DNA of 64,000 bases from Aquipseudomonas alcaligenes NBRC 14159 (GTDB lineage: Bacteria > Pseudomonadota > Gammaproteobacteria > Pseudomonadales > Pseudomonadaceae), in the NCBI RefSeq assembly GCF_000467105.1, contig NZ_BATI01000017.1, positions 1-64,000 on the forward strand, read 5' to 3'. The position numbers were made by a program, and so were the translations under genes. Each line of letters begins with the position of its first letter. Position 1 is the first letter of the stretch. Positions 24,483 through 33,333 of the stretch are shown piece after piece. A model generated the notes under the pieces. It was not told the origin of the DNA and made no database searches. It worked only from the letters and a program-made list of their open reading frames with translations.

Positions 24483-24917
24483 CTAACCGGCCTGGTTGAC
24501 CGTCACGCCCGGTGCGCCGCGCTCCAGCAGGGCGCGGATGGCCTCGGGGATGGCGACCTTGGTGAAGACCCGGGCATCGACCATCACGTAGGTGACCTCG
24601 GCGCGGGCGATGGCGGCCTGGTCGGTCTGGCGGCGGATGTCCACTTCCAGGGTGAACGAGCTGGTGCCCAGGCGCAGGGTGCGCACCTCCAGCTGCAGCA
24701 CGTCGTCGAAGCGCGCCGGCGCCCTCCAGTCCGTGACCATGCGTACCACCTGACTGTCCAGTCCTTGCTCCAGCAGGGCCTGGTAGCTGCCGAACACGGC
24801 GCGATAGAACTCGGTGGCCGCCACGTCCACGTAGTCGCCGTAGCGGGCGTTGAACACCACCTGCTGGGCGTCGCATTCGCCGTAGCGCACCCGCAGCAGC
24901 AGGCGGAAGGGCGCCAT
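24483..24917 (-). CDS. Acyl-CoA thioesterase, hot-dog fold (4HBT/YbgC type)
   Basis: 144 residues. RVRYGECDAQQVVFNARYGDYVD is the 4-hydroxybenzoyl-CoA thioesterase signature, with the catalytic Asp in ECDAQ. The rest fits one hot-dog domain (TDWRAPARFDDVLQLEVRTLRLG). These enzymes hydrolyse acyl-CoA thioesters in the cytoplasm. The ATG overlaps the CnoX stop (TGATG), so translation is coupled. The frame remains open upstream through the CnoX gene, but that part is shadow sequence. Confidence 0.85.
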   Translation of the reverse strand: MAPFRLLLRVRYGECDAQQVVFNARYGDYVDVAATEFYRAVFGSYQALLEQGLDSQVVRMVTDWRAPARFDDVLQLEVRTLRLGTSSFTLEVDIRRQTDQAAIARAEVTYVMVDARVFTKVAIPEAIRALLERGAPGVTVNQAG

Positions 24918-25789
24918 CAGTAGATCGCCTGGTACAGCTTGCGGCGGTACAGGGTGACCAGCGGGTGGTCGTTGCCGAGCAGGTCGAATACCTGCAGCAG
25001 GGTCTTGTGCGGCAGACCTTCCTGGAAGCTGCGGTTGCGCACGAACAGCTTGAGCAGGCCGTCCAGCGCCGCCTCGTACTGCTGGCGCGCCAGCTGCTGC
25101 ACCGCCAGCTGGTAGCTGGCCTCGTCGTCGTCCGGGTTCTGTGCCAGGCGGCTCTTCAGCTCGGCGCCATCCGGCAGGCTGGAGGCCTGGCGCAGGAAGG
25201 TCAGCTGGGCCTTGGCGCCGGCCAGGGCCTGCTTGTGCTCGTCGCCCTTGACCGCGTTCAGCACCGCCTCGGCTTCGCCCAGCTCGCCGCGTTCGGCCAG
25301 GCAGCGGGCGTAGAGGATCAGCGCCGCGCCGTTCTCGTTGTTCTCGGTCAGCACCTGCTTGAGCAGGGCCTCGGCCTCGCCGAAGCGCTCCTCGGCGAAC
25401 AGCGCCTGGGCCGTCTCCAGCGGATCGGCGGCCAGCGGCGCCGGTTCGGCCACATGCGGCTTGAGCATTTCGCGGATCGCCGACTCCGGCTGGGCGCCGG
25501 CGAAGCCGTCGACCGGCTGGCCGTCCTTGAACAGCACCACGGTTGGCAGGCTGCGGATGCCGAAGCGCATGACGATGTCCTGCTCGGCGTCGCAGTCCAC
25601 CTTGGCCAGCAGCAGTTCGCCGCGGAACTCCTCGGTGATCTTCGCCAGCAGCGGCATCAGCGCCTTGCACGGCGCGCACCACTCGGCCCAGAAGTCGACC
25701 AGCACCGGCTTGTGGAAGGAGTTCTGGATCACCAGCTGCTCGAAATTGGCGGCACCGGAGACGTCGAAGATGTAGGGGGTATCGCTCAT
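24917..25789 (-). CDS. cnoX: Thioredoxin-domain co-chaperone CnoX (YbbN)
   Basis: 290 residues. An N-terminal thioredoxin domain (about 1-110) with WCAPC (Cys38, Cys41) is followed by a tetratricopeptide-like helical region (residues 120-290: ETAQALFAEERFGEAEALL, YARCLAERGELGEAEAVL). This is the CnoX/YbbN layout. It is a holdase that protects substrates from oxidation and passes them to GroEL or DnaK. Unlike E. coli CnoX, this copy keeps an intact CxxC, so it may also have redox activity. Followed by the thioesterase gene with overlapping stop/start. Confidence 0.88.
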   Translation of the reverse strand: MSDTPYIFDVSGAANFEQLVIQNSFHKPVLVDFWAEWCAPCKALMPLLAKITEEFRGELLLAKVDCDAEQDIVMRFGIRSLPTVVLFKDGQPVDGFAGAQPESAIREMLKPHVAEPAPLAADPLETAQALFAEERFGEAEALLKQVLTENNENGAALILYARCLAERGELGEAEAVLNAVKGDEHKQALAGAKAQLTFLRQASSLPDGAELKSRLAQNPDDDEASYQLAVQQLARQQYEAALDGLLKLFVRNRSFQEGLPHKTLLQVFDLLGNDHPLVTLYRRKLYQAIY

Positions 25790-25856
25790 GGCTGTTCTCG
25801 GAGAGGCGAAAGGCTGGAACTATAAATGCGGGCGGTAGGGCTCGGATACAAGCAGT

Positions 25857-25896
25857 CCCCTCTCCCCCAGCCCCTCTCCCACAAGTGGGCGAGGGG
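25857..25896. repeat. CCCCTCTCCC hairpin repeat, copy 3
   Basis: Two CCCCTCTCCC copies (25857-25866 and 25871-25880); the second pairs with GGGCGAGGGG (25887-25896) around a 6-nt loop. Same family as the elements at 6032 and 15802. Lies just after the methyltransferase stop. Confidence 0.7.
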
Positions 25897-25900
25897 AGTG

Positions 25901-26557
25901 TTAGCCGCGCTTGGCGTGATAGAGGCTGACATTACGGAATTCCGCCGGCTCGGCCAGGTCCGGCCAGGTGCAGGCCTCCAGCAGGCCGAGGCGGGTGTAG
26001 CGCGGGTGCTGGAAGTCCTTGACCCGCGAGTCGGCCACCAGCGCCTCCTGGCCACGGCTGAGGAAGGCATCCAGCAGCGGCAGGTTGGCGCGGTCGTAGA
26101 GCACGTCGGCGACGATGATCAGGTCGAAGCGATCTTCCTCGGCGAAGAAGTCCAGCGAGTAGCTCAGCTCGACGCCATTCAGCGCGGCATTGGCGCGGCA
26201 GGACTCGATGGCCAGCGGGTCGAGGTCGCAGGCCACCACCTCGGTCGCGCCGGCCTTGGCCGCGGCGATGGCCGCCACGCCGGAGCCGGCGCCGAAGTCC
26301 AGCACACGCTTGCCGCGTACCCACTCGGGGCGTTCCGCCAGCCAGCGCGCCAGGACCAGGCCGCTGGCCCAGCAGAAGCTCCAGTAGGGCGGCTCTTCGA
26401 GGATGCGCCGGGTTTCTTCCGGGCTGAAGCTGCGGTCCATGTTGCTCGGGTCGACCAGCCACAGGCGGATGTCGGTGCCTGGCAGGGTCTCGGCGCTCAG
26501 GCGGGCGTCGCCGAGCAGCTGTTGCAGGGCGTTCTGCAGTTCGGCGGGGGCGTTCAT
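25901..26557 (-). CDS. SAM-dependent methyltransferase (ETF-beta/ribosomal-protein lysine type)
   Basis: 218 residues of class I methyltransferase: SAM motif I VLDFGAGSGVAAIAAAKAGA, acidic strand end VACDLDP, and the motif 'post I' to IV region LIIVADVLYD. The preceding PYWSFCWASGLVLARWL is characteristic of the PrmA/METTL20-like protein-lysine methyltransferase group. The product probably methylates a protein lysine; the target is not identified. The gene starts 4 bp inside the lipoprotein stop region, so they are one operon. Confidence 0.8.
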   Translation of the reverse strand: MNAPAELQNALQQLLGDARLSAETLPGTDIRLWLVDPSNMDRSFSPEETRRILEEPPYWSFCWASGLVLARWLAERPEWVRGKRVLDFGAGSGVAAIAAAKAGATEVVACDLDPLAIESCRANAALNGVELSYSLDFFAEEDRFDLIIVADVLYDRANLPLLDAFLSRGQEALVADSRVKDFQHPRYTRLGLLEACTWPDLAEPAEFRNVSLYHAKRG

Positions 26558-27009
26558 GGTGCGCTCACCAGCGGCAGGGCGCCGAAGTCGCGGCTGTCGG
26601 CCTGCAGCACCCGCTGCGGCGGCAGGCGCAGGATCAGGCGGCCGGACTGGCTGATGCGTGCGCGCAGCTCGATCCGCGCGCCACCGGGAAACTGTTGCGG
26701 ATCGAAGCGCAGGCGAAAGGGCAGGGCGTTGCCGGTGCCCGCCAGTGCCTGGCTGGCCAGCAGGCGCTGCGGGCGATCACGCTCGTCCACCACCAGCAGG
26801 GCCAGCTCCACGTCGCTGCCGGCCGGCGGGGTCAGCAGGCTGCCACGCAGCTCGCGCAGATGGGCGGGCAGCGGCTGCTCGATGGGCGCGGCCGAGGTGA
26901 TCGCCACCTCGGGCTTGGCCGGAGCGGGCGGTGTCACGGGCTTGGGCGCTTCGCCGGCGCAGGCAGCCAGCAGCAGGAACAGGCAGGCGAGAAGGGGGCG
27001 GCGGGGCAT
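26554..27009 (-). CDS. YbaY/pilotin-like lipoprotein
   Basis: 151 residues with lipoprotein signal MPRRPLLACLFLLLAAC (lipidation at Cys17). After a Pro/Ala linker comes a single beta-sandwich resembling YbaY/YscW-type lipoproteins: RGSLLTPPAGSDVELALLVVD, LPFRLRFDP, ARIELRARISQSGRLIL. It probably sits in the outer membrane facing the periplasm. Function unknown; YscW homologues are secretin pilotins, but no secretin gene is nearby. It is divergent from nrdR across 132 bp. Confidence 0.75.
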   Translation of the reverse strand: MPRRPLLACLFLLLAACAGEAPKPVTPPAPAKPEVAITSAAPIEQPLPAHLRELRGSLLTPPAGSDVELALLVVDERDRPQRLLASQALAGTGNALPFRLRFDPQQFPGGARIELRARISQSGRLILRLPPQRVLQADSRDFGALPLVSAP

Positions 27010-27141
27010 GGCGGCATCCGATGCGGCAGATGATTCTGGAATAGCGCAAAAAACGCGCGCCTGTATACCGCAAAGCCTGCGGCTTGTCTTGCCGGGACCA
27101 TGCGCTACCATGGGCCACCGTTTCGTAGGGCCTTTTCCTTC

Positions 27142-27606
27142 ATGCACTGTCCGTTCTGCTCCGCCAACGACACCAAGGTCATCGACTCCCGCCTGGTCGC
27201 CGAGGGCGAACAGGTACGCCGCCGCCGCGAATGCGTGGCCTGTGGCGAGCGCTTCACCACCTTCGAGACCGCCGAACTGGTGATGCCGCGCCTGATCAAG
27301 TCCGACGGCAGCCGCCAGCCGTTCGACGAGGACAAGCTGCGCGCCGGCATGCAACGCGCGCTGGAGAAGCGCCCGGTGAGCGTCGAGCGCCTGGAAGAGG
27401 CCATCGCCCACATCAAGCATCGCCTGCGCGCCACCGGCGAACGCGAGATCAAGTCGCGGGTGCTTGGCGAGCTGGTGATGACCGAGCTGCAGAAGCTCGA
27501 CGAGGTCGCCTATATCCGCTTCGCCTCGGTGTACCGGCGCTTCCAGGACCTCAACGAGTTCCGCGAGGAGATCGAGCGCCTGGCCCGTGAGCCTTCGAAA
27601 GAATGA
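27142..27606 (+). CDS. nrdR: Transcriptional repressor NrdR
   Basis: 154 residues with the N-terminal zinc ribbon Cys3, Cys6, Cys31, Cys34 (CPFC...CVAC) and the ATP-cone domain [20 protein letters not shown]. NrdR senses (d)ATP and represses ribonucleotide reductase genes through NrdR boxes. I use ATG 27142, not the earlier in-frame start, because the zinc ribbon always begins at the N-terminus. Its TGA overlaps the ribD ATG (ATGA), the common Pseudomonas nrdR-ribD arrangement. Confidence 0.97.
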   Translation: MHCPFCSANDTKVIDSRLVAEGEQVRRRRECVACGERFTTFETAELVMPRLIKSDGSRQPFDEDKLRAGMQRALEKRPVSVERLEEAIAHIKHRLRATGEREIKSRVLGELVMTELQKLDEVAYIRFASVYRRFQDLNEFREEIERLAREPSKE

Positions 27607-28715
27607 GCGCCGCCGACCAGCAGTTCATGGCCCGCGCGCTGGAGCTGGCGCGCAAGGGGCTGTATTCCACCCATCCCAATCCGCGCGTCGGTTGCGTCAT
27701 CGTGCAGGACGGCAGGATCGTCGGTGGAGGCTGGCACGCCAAGGCCGGCGAGCCGCATGCCGAGGTGCACGCGCTGCGCCAGGCCGGCGACAAGGCGCGC
27801 GGCGCCACCGCCTACGTGACCCTGGAACCCTGCAGTCATCACGGCCGTACCCCGCCCTGCGCCGATGCGCTGGTGGCGGCCGGCGTGGCGCGGGTGGTGG
27901 CAGCCATGCAGGACCCCAATCCCGAGGTGTCCGGCAAGGGCCTGCTGCGCCTGATGCACGCCGGCATCGCCGTGCACAGCGGCGTGCTGGAGGCCGAGGC
28001 CAGGACCTTGAATGCCGGTTTCATCAAGCGCATGGAACAGGGTCTGCCCTACGTGCGGGTCAAGCTGGCCATGAGCCTGGACGGCCGTACCGCGATGGCC
28101 AACGGCGAGAGCCAGTGGATCACCGGGCCCGAGGCGCGTGCCGCCGTGCAGTGCCTGCGCGCCCGCGCCAGCGTGATCATCACCGGCGCCGATACCGTGC
28201 TCACCGATCAGGCGCGCCTGACCGTGCGTGCCGAGGAGCTGGGCCTGAATGCCGAGCTGACCGCCCTGGCCCTCGACCGCCCACCGCTGCGCGTACTGGT
28301 CGACGGGCGCCTGCGTGTGCCGCTGGCCGCTCCGTTCTTCCAGGCCGGGCCGGCGCTGGTGGCCACCTGCGCGGCGGCGGCCGCGCGTGATCGCTTCCTC
28401 GAAGACGGTCACGAGCTGCTGGCGGTGCCCGGCAGCAACGGCCATGTCGACCTGCGCAAGCTGCTGCTGGAGCTGGCCGCGCGTGGCGCCAACGAGGTGC
28501 TGGTGGAGGCCGGACCCAGGCTGGCCGGCGCCTTCGCCCGGGCCCATCTGGTCGACGAGTACCAGCTGTTCGTCGCGCCCAAGTTCCTCGGCTCCAGCGC
28601 CCGCCCTCTGCTGGACTGGCCGCTGGCGCGCATGGCCGAGGCGCAGGAACTGGAGATCCGCGACATCCGCGCCGTGGGCAATGACTGGCGCATTACCGCC
28701 GTACCCAAGCGCTGA
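27603..28715 (+). CDS. ribD: Bifunctional diaminohydroxyphosphoribosylaminopyrimidine deaminase / reductase RibD
   Basis: 370 residues. The N-terminal deaminase domain has zinc ligands His52 (HAE, with catalytic Glu54), Cys77 and Cys86 ([11 protein letters not shown]). The C-terminal reductase domain (about 150-370) begins [12 protein letters not shown] and contains [15 protein letters not shown]. RibD carries out the second and third steps of riboflavin synthesis, deamination then NADPH-dependent ring-opened sugar reduction. Translation is coupled to nrdR. It lies upstream of the FMN riboswitch, so only the later rib genes are under that switch. Confidence 0.97.
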   Translation: MSAADQQFMARALELARKGLYSTHPNPRVGCVIVQDGRIVGGGWHAKAGEPHAEVHALRQAGDKARGATAYVTLEPCSHHGRTPPCADALVAAGVARVVAAMQDPNPEVSGKGLLRLMHAGIAVHSGVLEAEARTLNAGFIKRMEQGLPYVRVKLAMSLDGRTAMANGESQWITGPEARAAVQCLRARASVIITGADTVLTDQARLTVRAEELGLNAELTALALDRPPLRVLVDGRLRVPLAAPFFQAGPALVATCAAAAARDRFLEDGHELLAVPGSNGHVDLRKLLLELAARGANEVLVEAGPRLAGAFARAHLVDEYQLFVAPKFLGSSARPLLDWPLARMAEAQELEIRDIRAVGNDWRITAVPKR

Positions 28716-28773
28716 CGTGGCCGGCAGCCGCGACTTTGTGATAAAAAGGCGCGCGGCCACGTGAGTGGCCGCA

Positions 28774-28912
28774 ACGTTCTCAGGGCGGGGCGAAATTCCC
28801 CACCGGCGGTAATGACGCGCTGCGTCTAGCCCGCGAGCGCCTTTCCAGCGAAAGGGACAGCAGACCCGGTGCGATTCCGGGGCCGACGGTATAGTCCGGA
28901 TAAAGAGAGAGC
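28774..28912 (+). promoter_or_regulatory. FMN riboswitch (RFN element)
   Basis: The conserved RFN blocks appear in order: TTCTCAGGGCGGGGCGAAATT, CCCCACCGGCGGTA, AGCCCGCGAGCG, CAGCAGACCCGGTG, TTCCGGGGCCGACGGTATAG and TCCGGATAAAGAGA. It lies 125 bp upstream of the riboflavin synthase gene and would lower its expression when FMN is abundant. A GCGGCCAC/GTGGCCGC hairpin (28753-28772) just before it may end the ribD transcript weakly. Together these fill the gene-free stretch 28716-29036. Confidence 0.95.
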
Positions 28913-29036
28913 GGGATTCCCTTCCGGGGCGCCGTCCGTCTGCGCCCGCGAAAATCCCTATCGATCGGCATTGCCCTGTTTTTGACCAAAACAGGAGTTC
29001 GTCCATGCTGCATTGCACCACTTACCGGGAGGACGC

Positions 29037-29699
29037 ATGTTCACCGGCATAATCGAATCCATCGGTACCATCCGCGCGATCACCCCCAAGGGCGGCGACG
29101 TGCGCGTCTACGTCGAGACCGGCAAGCTGGACCTCGGCGACGTCAAGCTGGGTGACAGCATCGCGGTCAACGGCGTGTGCCTGACTGCGGTCGAGCTGCC
29201 CGGCGACGGCTTCTGGGCCGACGTCAGCCGCGAGACCCTGACCCGCACCGCCTTCGTCGACCTCAAGGCCGGCAGCCGCGTCAACCTGGAGAAAGCCCTG
29301 ACCCCGACCACCCGCCTCGGCGGCCACCTGGTCAGCGGCCATGTCGACGGCGTCGGCGAGATCATCAAGCGCGAGGATAACGCCCGCGCCATCCAGTTCA
29401 GCGTGCGCGCACCGCGTGAGCTGGCCAAGTACATCGCGCTGAAGGGCTCGATCACCGTCGACGGCACCAGCCTGACGGTTAACGCCGTCAACGGCGCCGA
29501 GTTCGAGCTGACCATCGTGCCGCACACCCTGGTCGAGACCATCATGGCCGACTACCGGCCGGGGCGTCGGGTCAACCTCGAAGTGGACCTGCTGGCGCGC
29601 TACCTGGAGCGCCTGCTGCTGGGCGACAAGGCCGCCGAGCCCAGCGCTTCCGGCATCAGCGAAGCTTTCCTGGCCGAACACGGCTACCTGAACAAGTGA
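29037..29699 (+). CDS. ribC: Riboflavin synthase, alpha subunit
   Basis: 220 residues beginning MFTGIIESIGTI, the family signature start, with GGGAGG upstream. Two tandem lumazine-binding repeats are visible: VNGVCLTAVEL...RLGGHLVSGHVDGVG in the first and VDGTSLTVNAV in the second. It dismutates two molecules of dimethyl-ribityl-lumazine to riboflavin. The gene is called ribC or ribE in different species. First gene behind the FMN riboswitch, followed by ribBA 11 bp later. Confidence 0.96.
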   Translation: MFTGIIESIGTIRAITPKGGDVRVYVETGKLDLGDVKLGDSIAVNGVCLTAVELPGDGFWADVSRETLTRTAFVDLKAGSRVNLEKALTPTTRLGGHLVSGHVDGVGEIIKREDNARAIQFSVRAPRELAKYIALKGSITVDGTSLTVNAVNGAEFELTIVPHTLVETIMADYRPGRRVNLEVDLLARYLERLLLGDKAAEPSASGISEAFLAEHGYLNK

Positions 29700-29710
29700 G
29701 ACGCGCCGCC

Positions 29711-30793
29711 ATGGCCCTGAATACCGCAGAAGAACTGATCGAAGACATCCGCGCTGGCAAGATGGTCATCCTCATGGATGACGAGGACCGCGAGAACGAG
29801 GGCGACATCATCATCGCCTCGGAATGCGTGACCGCCGAGCACATCAACTTCATGGCCCGCTTCGCCCGTGGCCTGATCTGCATGCCGATGACCCGCGAGC
29901 GCTGCGAGCTGCTCCGGCTGCCGCTGATGGCGCCGCGCAACGGCTCCGGCTTCGGCACCAAGTTCACTGTCTCCATCGAGGCGGCCGAGGGCGTGACCAC
30001 CGGCATCTCCGCCGCCGACCGCGCGCGTACCGTGCAGGCCGCCGTGGCGAAGAGCGCGGTGGCCGACGATATCGTCAGCCCCGGCCACATCTTCCCGCTG
30101 ATGGCCCAGCCCGGCGGCGTGCTGGCCCGTGCCGGGCACACCGAGGCGGCCTGCGACCTGGCGCGCATGGCCGGCTTCGAGCCGAGCGGGGTGATCTGCG
30201 AGATCATGAACGACGACGGCACCATGGCCCGCCGCCCGGAGCTGGAGGTGTTCGCCGCCGAGCACAACCTCAAGATCGGCACCATTGCTGACCTGATCCA
30301 CTACCGGCTGATCCACGAGCGCACCGTCGAGCGCGTCAGCGAGCAGCCGCTGGATACCGAGTTGGGCCAGTTCACCCTGGTCACCTACCGTGACGGCGTG
30401 GAGAACACCGCACACATGGCCCTGACTCTGGGCAAGGTGTGCGCCGAGGAGCCGACCCTGGTGCGCGTGCACAACATGGAGCCGCTGCGTGACCTGTTCC
30501 TGGTCAAGCAGCCGGGGCGCTGGAGCCTGCGCGCGGCGATGGCCGAGGTGGCCAAGGCCGGCAGCGGCGTGGTGCTGCTGCTGGGTAATCCGCTCACCGG
30601 TCCCGAGCTGCTGGCTCACCTGGGCGGCAAGCAGCCGGCGCCGAGCCCGGCGACCTACAGCACCGTCGGTGCCGGTTCGCAGATCCTGCGCGACCTGGGC
30701 GTGCGCAAGATGCGCCTGATGAGCGCGCCGATGAAGTTCAACGCCATATCCGGCTTTGACCTGGAAGTTGTAGAATACCTGCCCGCTGAATGA
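29711..30793 (+). CDS. ribB: 3,4-dihydroxy-2-butanone 4-phosphate synthase with degenerate GTP cyclohydrolase II domain
   Basis: 360 residues. The RibB domain (1-205) is intact: DDEDRENEGD acidic metal loop, RERCE, GVTTGISAADRA and AGHTEAACDLARMAG. The C-terminal RibA-like domain (about 215-360) lacks the zinc cysteine cluster: the place of HSECLTGD...CDCG reads VRVHNMEPLRD. So only butanone-phosphate synthesis from ribulose 5-phosphate is expected, and the cell relies on the separate intact ribA at 34854. The same RibBX-type fusion is usual in Pseudomonas. Confidence 0.93.
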   Translation: MALNTAEELIEDIRAGKMVILMDDEDRENEGDIIIASECVTAEHINFMARFARGLICMPMTRERCELLRLPLMAPRNGSGFGTKFTVSIEAAEGVTTGISAADRARTVQAAVAKSAVADDIVSPGHIFPLMAQPGGVLARAGHTEAACDLARMAGFEPSGVICEIMNDDGTMARRPELEVFAAEHNLKIGTIADLIHYRLIHERTVERVSEQPLDTELGQFTLVTYRDGVENTAHMALTLGKVCAEEPTLVRVHNMEPLRDLFLVKQPGRWSLRAAMAEVAKAGSGVVLLLGNPLTGPELLAHLGGKQPAPSPATYSTVGAGSQILRDLGVRKMRLMSAPMKFNAISGFDLEVVEYLPAE

Positions 30794-30901
30794 TGACTCC
30801 GGCCGAGTGCAGCCTGCGCCCGGCCTGGCTTTTCGTTCTACATTGATATCCACGGGACGCCCATCGGCGCCCCGGCTCTTTATACAGACTGAGACTCGCC
30901 C

Positions 30902-31378
30902 ATGACCCTGAAGACCATCGAAGGTACCTTCATCGCCCCGCAAGGCAAATACGCCCTGGTGGTTGGCCGCTTCAACAGCTTCGTCGTCGAGAGCCTGGTC
31001 AGCGGCGCCGTCGACGCCCTGGTCCGCCACGGCGTGAAGGAAAGCGACATCACCATCATCCGCGCGCCGGGTGCCTTCGAGATTCCGCTGGTCACCCAGA
31101 AAGTCGCTCAGCGCGGCGAGTTCGCCGCCATCATCGCCCTCGGCGCGGTGATCCGTGGTGGCACCCCGCACTTCGAATACGTCGCCGGCGAGTGCACCAA
31201 GGGCCTGGCTCAGGTGTCCATGGAATACGGCGTACCGGTCGCCTTCGGCGTACTGACCGTCGACTCCATCGAGCAGGCCATCGAGCGCTCCGGCACCAAG
31301 GCCGGCAACAAAGGCGCCGAAGCCGCCCTGTCCGCTCTGGAAATGGTGAGTCTGCTGGCGCAGCTGGAGGCCAAGTGA
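30902..31378 (+). CDS. ribH: 6,7-dimethyl-8-ribityllumazine synthase
   Basis: 158 residues with the lumazine synthase pattern: [52 protein letters not shown] (catalytic His in PHFEYV) and [16 protein letters not shown]. It condenses the RibD and RibB products before riboflavin synthase. The 108-bp gap after ribBA contains a GC-rich imperfect hairpin near 30854-30873, possibly a partial terminator. Its stop overlaps the nusB GTG start. Confidence 0.96.
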   Translation: MTLKTIEGTFIAPQGKYALVVGRFNSFVVESLVSGAVDALVRHGVKESDITIIRAPGAFEIPLVTQKVAQRGEFAAIIALGAVIRGGTPHFEYVAGECTKGLAQVSMEYGVPVAFGVLTVDSIEQAIERSGTKAGNKGAEAALSALEMVSLLAQLEAK

Positions 31379-31860
31379 GCCTGAATCACGACGACAGCCA
31401 GGACGCTCCGCAGCCCAAGGCCAAGGGCAAGATCGCGCAGCGTCGCGTGGCCCGCAGCCTGGCCATGCAGGCGCTGTATCAGTGGCACATGGCCGGTCAG
31501 TCGCTGAACGAGATCGAAGCGCAATTCCGCGTCGATAACGACTTCAGCGGCGTCGACGGCGCCTACTTCCACGACATCCTCACCGGCGTAGCCCGGCAGA
31601 AGACCGAGCTGGACGCGTCCTTCGCGCCTTTCCTGAGCATTCCGCTGGAAGAGCTGGACCCGGTCGAGCTGGCGATCCTGCGCCTGTCCGCCTGGGAGCT
31701 GACCAGCCGCGTCGATGTGCCCTACAAGGTGGTGATCAACGAGGGCATCGAGCTGGCCAAGGTGTTCGGCGCCACCGACGGGCACAAGTTCGTCAACGGC
31801 GTGCTGGACAAGCTGGCCCCGGTACTGCGCGCGGCCGAGGTCAAGGCCGCCAAGCGCTGA
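31375..31860 (+). CDS. nusB: Transcription antitermination factor NusB
   Basis: 161 residues from a GTG start at 31375 that overlaps the ribH stop and has GGAGG 5 nt upstream. The NusB fold is evident: [49 protein letters not shown] and [11 protein letters not shown]. It binds boxA RNA with S10 (NusE) during rRNA antitermination. The ribH-nusB-thiL order is the common gammaproteobacterial arrangement. Confidence 0.96.
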   Translation: MSLNHDDSQDAPQPKAKGKIAQRRVARSLAMQALYQWHMAGQSLNEIEAQFRVDNDFSGVDGAYFHDILTGVARQKTELDASFAPFLSIPLEELDPVELAILRLSAWELTSRVDVPYKVVINEGIELAKVFGATDGHKFVNGVLDKLAPVLRAAEVKAAKR

Positions 31861-31875
31861 GCCGGCAAACCCGTC

Positions 31876-32841
31876 GTGGGTGAGTTCGAGCTGATCCGCC
31901 GCTACTTCGCCGCCGCGCCCTGTGCGCAGGCGGCCGAAGGCGTCGTCCTCGGCATTGGTGACGACTGTGCCCTGCTGCAGCCGGCCGTCGGCCAGCAACT
32001 GGCCGTGTCCACCGATACCCTGGTGGCCGGCGTGCATTTCCCTCAACCCTGCGATCCGTTTCTGCTCGGCCAGCGTGCCCTGGCGGTGAGCGTCAGTGAC
32101 CTGGCCGCCATGGGCGCCGAGCCGCTGGGCTTCACCTTGGCGCTGACCCTGCCCGAAGCCGATCCGCCCTGGCTGGAAGGCTTCGCCCGTGGTCTGTCGC
32201 AGATGGCGGCGCAATGCGCCATTGCCCTGGTCGGTGGCGATACCACTCGCGGTCCTTTGAGTCTGACCCTCAGCGTATTCGGCCAGTTGCCGGCCGGCCA
32301 GGCCCTGACCCGTGCGGGTGCCCGTCCGGGCGACCTGCTTTGCGTCGGTGGCAGCCTCGGCGATGCGGCCGCAGCGCTGCCGCTGGTGCTCGGGCAGCAG
32401 GTGGCTGCAGGCGCCGAGGCCGACTATCTGCTGCAGCGCTACTGGGCACCGCAGCCGCAGCTTGCTCTGGGGCAGTGGCTGCGTGGCCGGGCCTCGGCGG
32501 CGCTGGATATTTCCGACGGCCTGCTGGCCGATTGCGGGCATATCGCCAAGGCCTCCGCCGTGGCGCTGCAGATTGAGCGCGACAGCCTGCCGCTGTCCGC
32601 TGCTCTGCGCACCCTGGCGGGCGAGCGCGCACTGGATTGCGCCTTGAGCGGCGGCGACGATTACCGCCTGGCCTTTACCCTGTCGGCGCAATACCTGCCG
32701 GCACTGCAGGCGCAATGGCCCGAGGCCGTGGTGATCGGCCGGGCCGTGGCAGGGCAGGGCTTACAACTGCTGGACGGCGCGGGTCGCCGTCTCGACCCGC
32801 CTAGCGCGGGCTACCAACATTTCGGGAGTCGTGGTGACTGA
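31876..32841 (+). CDS. thiL: Thiamine-monophosphate kinase ThiL
   Basis: 321 residues from GTG 31876. The AIR-synthase-like fold is shown by GIGDDCALLQP, STDTLVAGVHFP, AVSVSDLAAMGAEP, VGGDTTRGPLSL, ALDISDGLLADCGHIA and SGGDDYRLAFTL. ThiL phosphorylates thiamine monophosphate to thiamine pyrophosphate with ATP. Its 3' end overlaps the pgpA start by 11 bp. Confidence 0.96.
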   Translation: MGEFELIRRYFAAAPCAQAAEGVVLGIGDDCALLQPAVGQQLAVSTDTLVAGVHFPQPCDPFLLGQRALAVSVSDLAAMGAEPLGFTLALTLPEADPPWLEGFARGLSQMAAQCAIALVGGDTTRGPLSLTLSVFGQLPAGQALTRAGARPGDLLCVGGSLGDAAAALPLVLGQQVAAGAEADYLLQRYWAPQPQLALGQWLRGRASAALDISDGLLADCGHIAKASAVALQIERDSLPLSAALRTLAGERALDCALSGGDDYRLAFTLSAQYLPALQAQWPEAVVIGRAVAGQGLQLLDGAGRRLDPPSAGYQHFGSRGD

Positions 32842-33319
32842 AGTCGTGAAAGTCGCGCCGCAGGTATGGCGCAATCCCTGGCATTTCCTCGCCTTCGGCT
32901 TCGGCTCCGGGCTGATGCCCAAGGCGCCCGGCACCTGGGGCTCGCTGGTGGCCTTGCCGTTCATCCCGCTGTGGCAGCTACTGCCGGACTGGGGCTACTG
33001 GCTGATGCTCGGCGTCACCATGCTGTTCGGCTTCTGGCTCTGTGGCCGGGTGGCCGAGGACATGGGCGTGCATGACCACGAAGGCATCGTCTGGGACGAA
33101 ATGGTCGGCATGTGGATCACCCTGTGGCTGGTGCCCGAGGGTTGGTACTGGTTGCTGCTAGGCTTTCTGGTATTCAGGGTGTTCGACATTCTCAAGCCCT
33201 GGCCGATCCGCTGGATCGACCGGCATGTGCATGGCGGCATCGGCATCATGCTGGATGACGTCCTGGCGGGGGTATTCGCCTGGCTGACCATGCAGTTGCT
33301 GGTGTGGGGGCTGGCCTGA
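32831..33319 (+). CDS. pgpA: Phosphatidylglycerophosphatase A
   Basis: 162 residues from GTG (32831 or 32834). PgpA motifs include GSGLMPKAPGTWGSL, HDHEGIVWDEMVGMWIT (acidic metal-binding residues) and DILKPWPIRWIDRHVHGGIGIMLDDVLAG. Three to four membrane helices are visible. It dephosphorylates phosphatidylglycerol phosphate in the inner membrane. Overlaps thiL. Confidence 0.95.
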   Translation: MVTEVVKVAPQVWRNPWHFLAFGFGSGLMPKAPGTWGSLVALPFIPLWQLLPDWGYWLMLGVTMLFGFWLCGRVAEDMGVHDHEGIVWDEMVGMWITLWLVPEGWYWLLLGFLVFRVFDILKPWPIRWIDRHVHGGIGIMLDDVLAGVFAWLTMQLLVWGLA

Positions 33320-33333
33320 CTCGGAGGCTGTAG

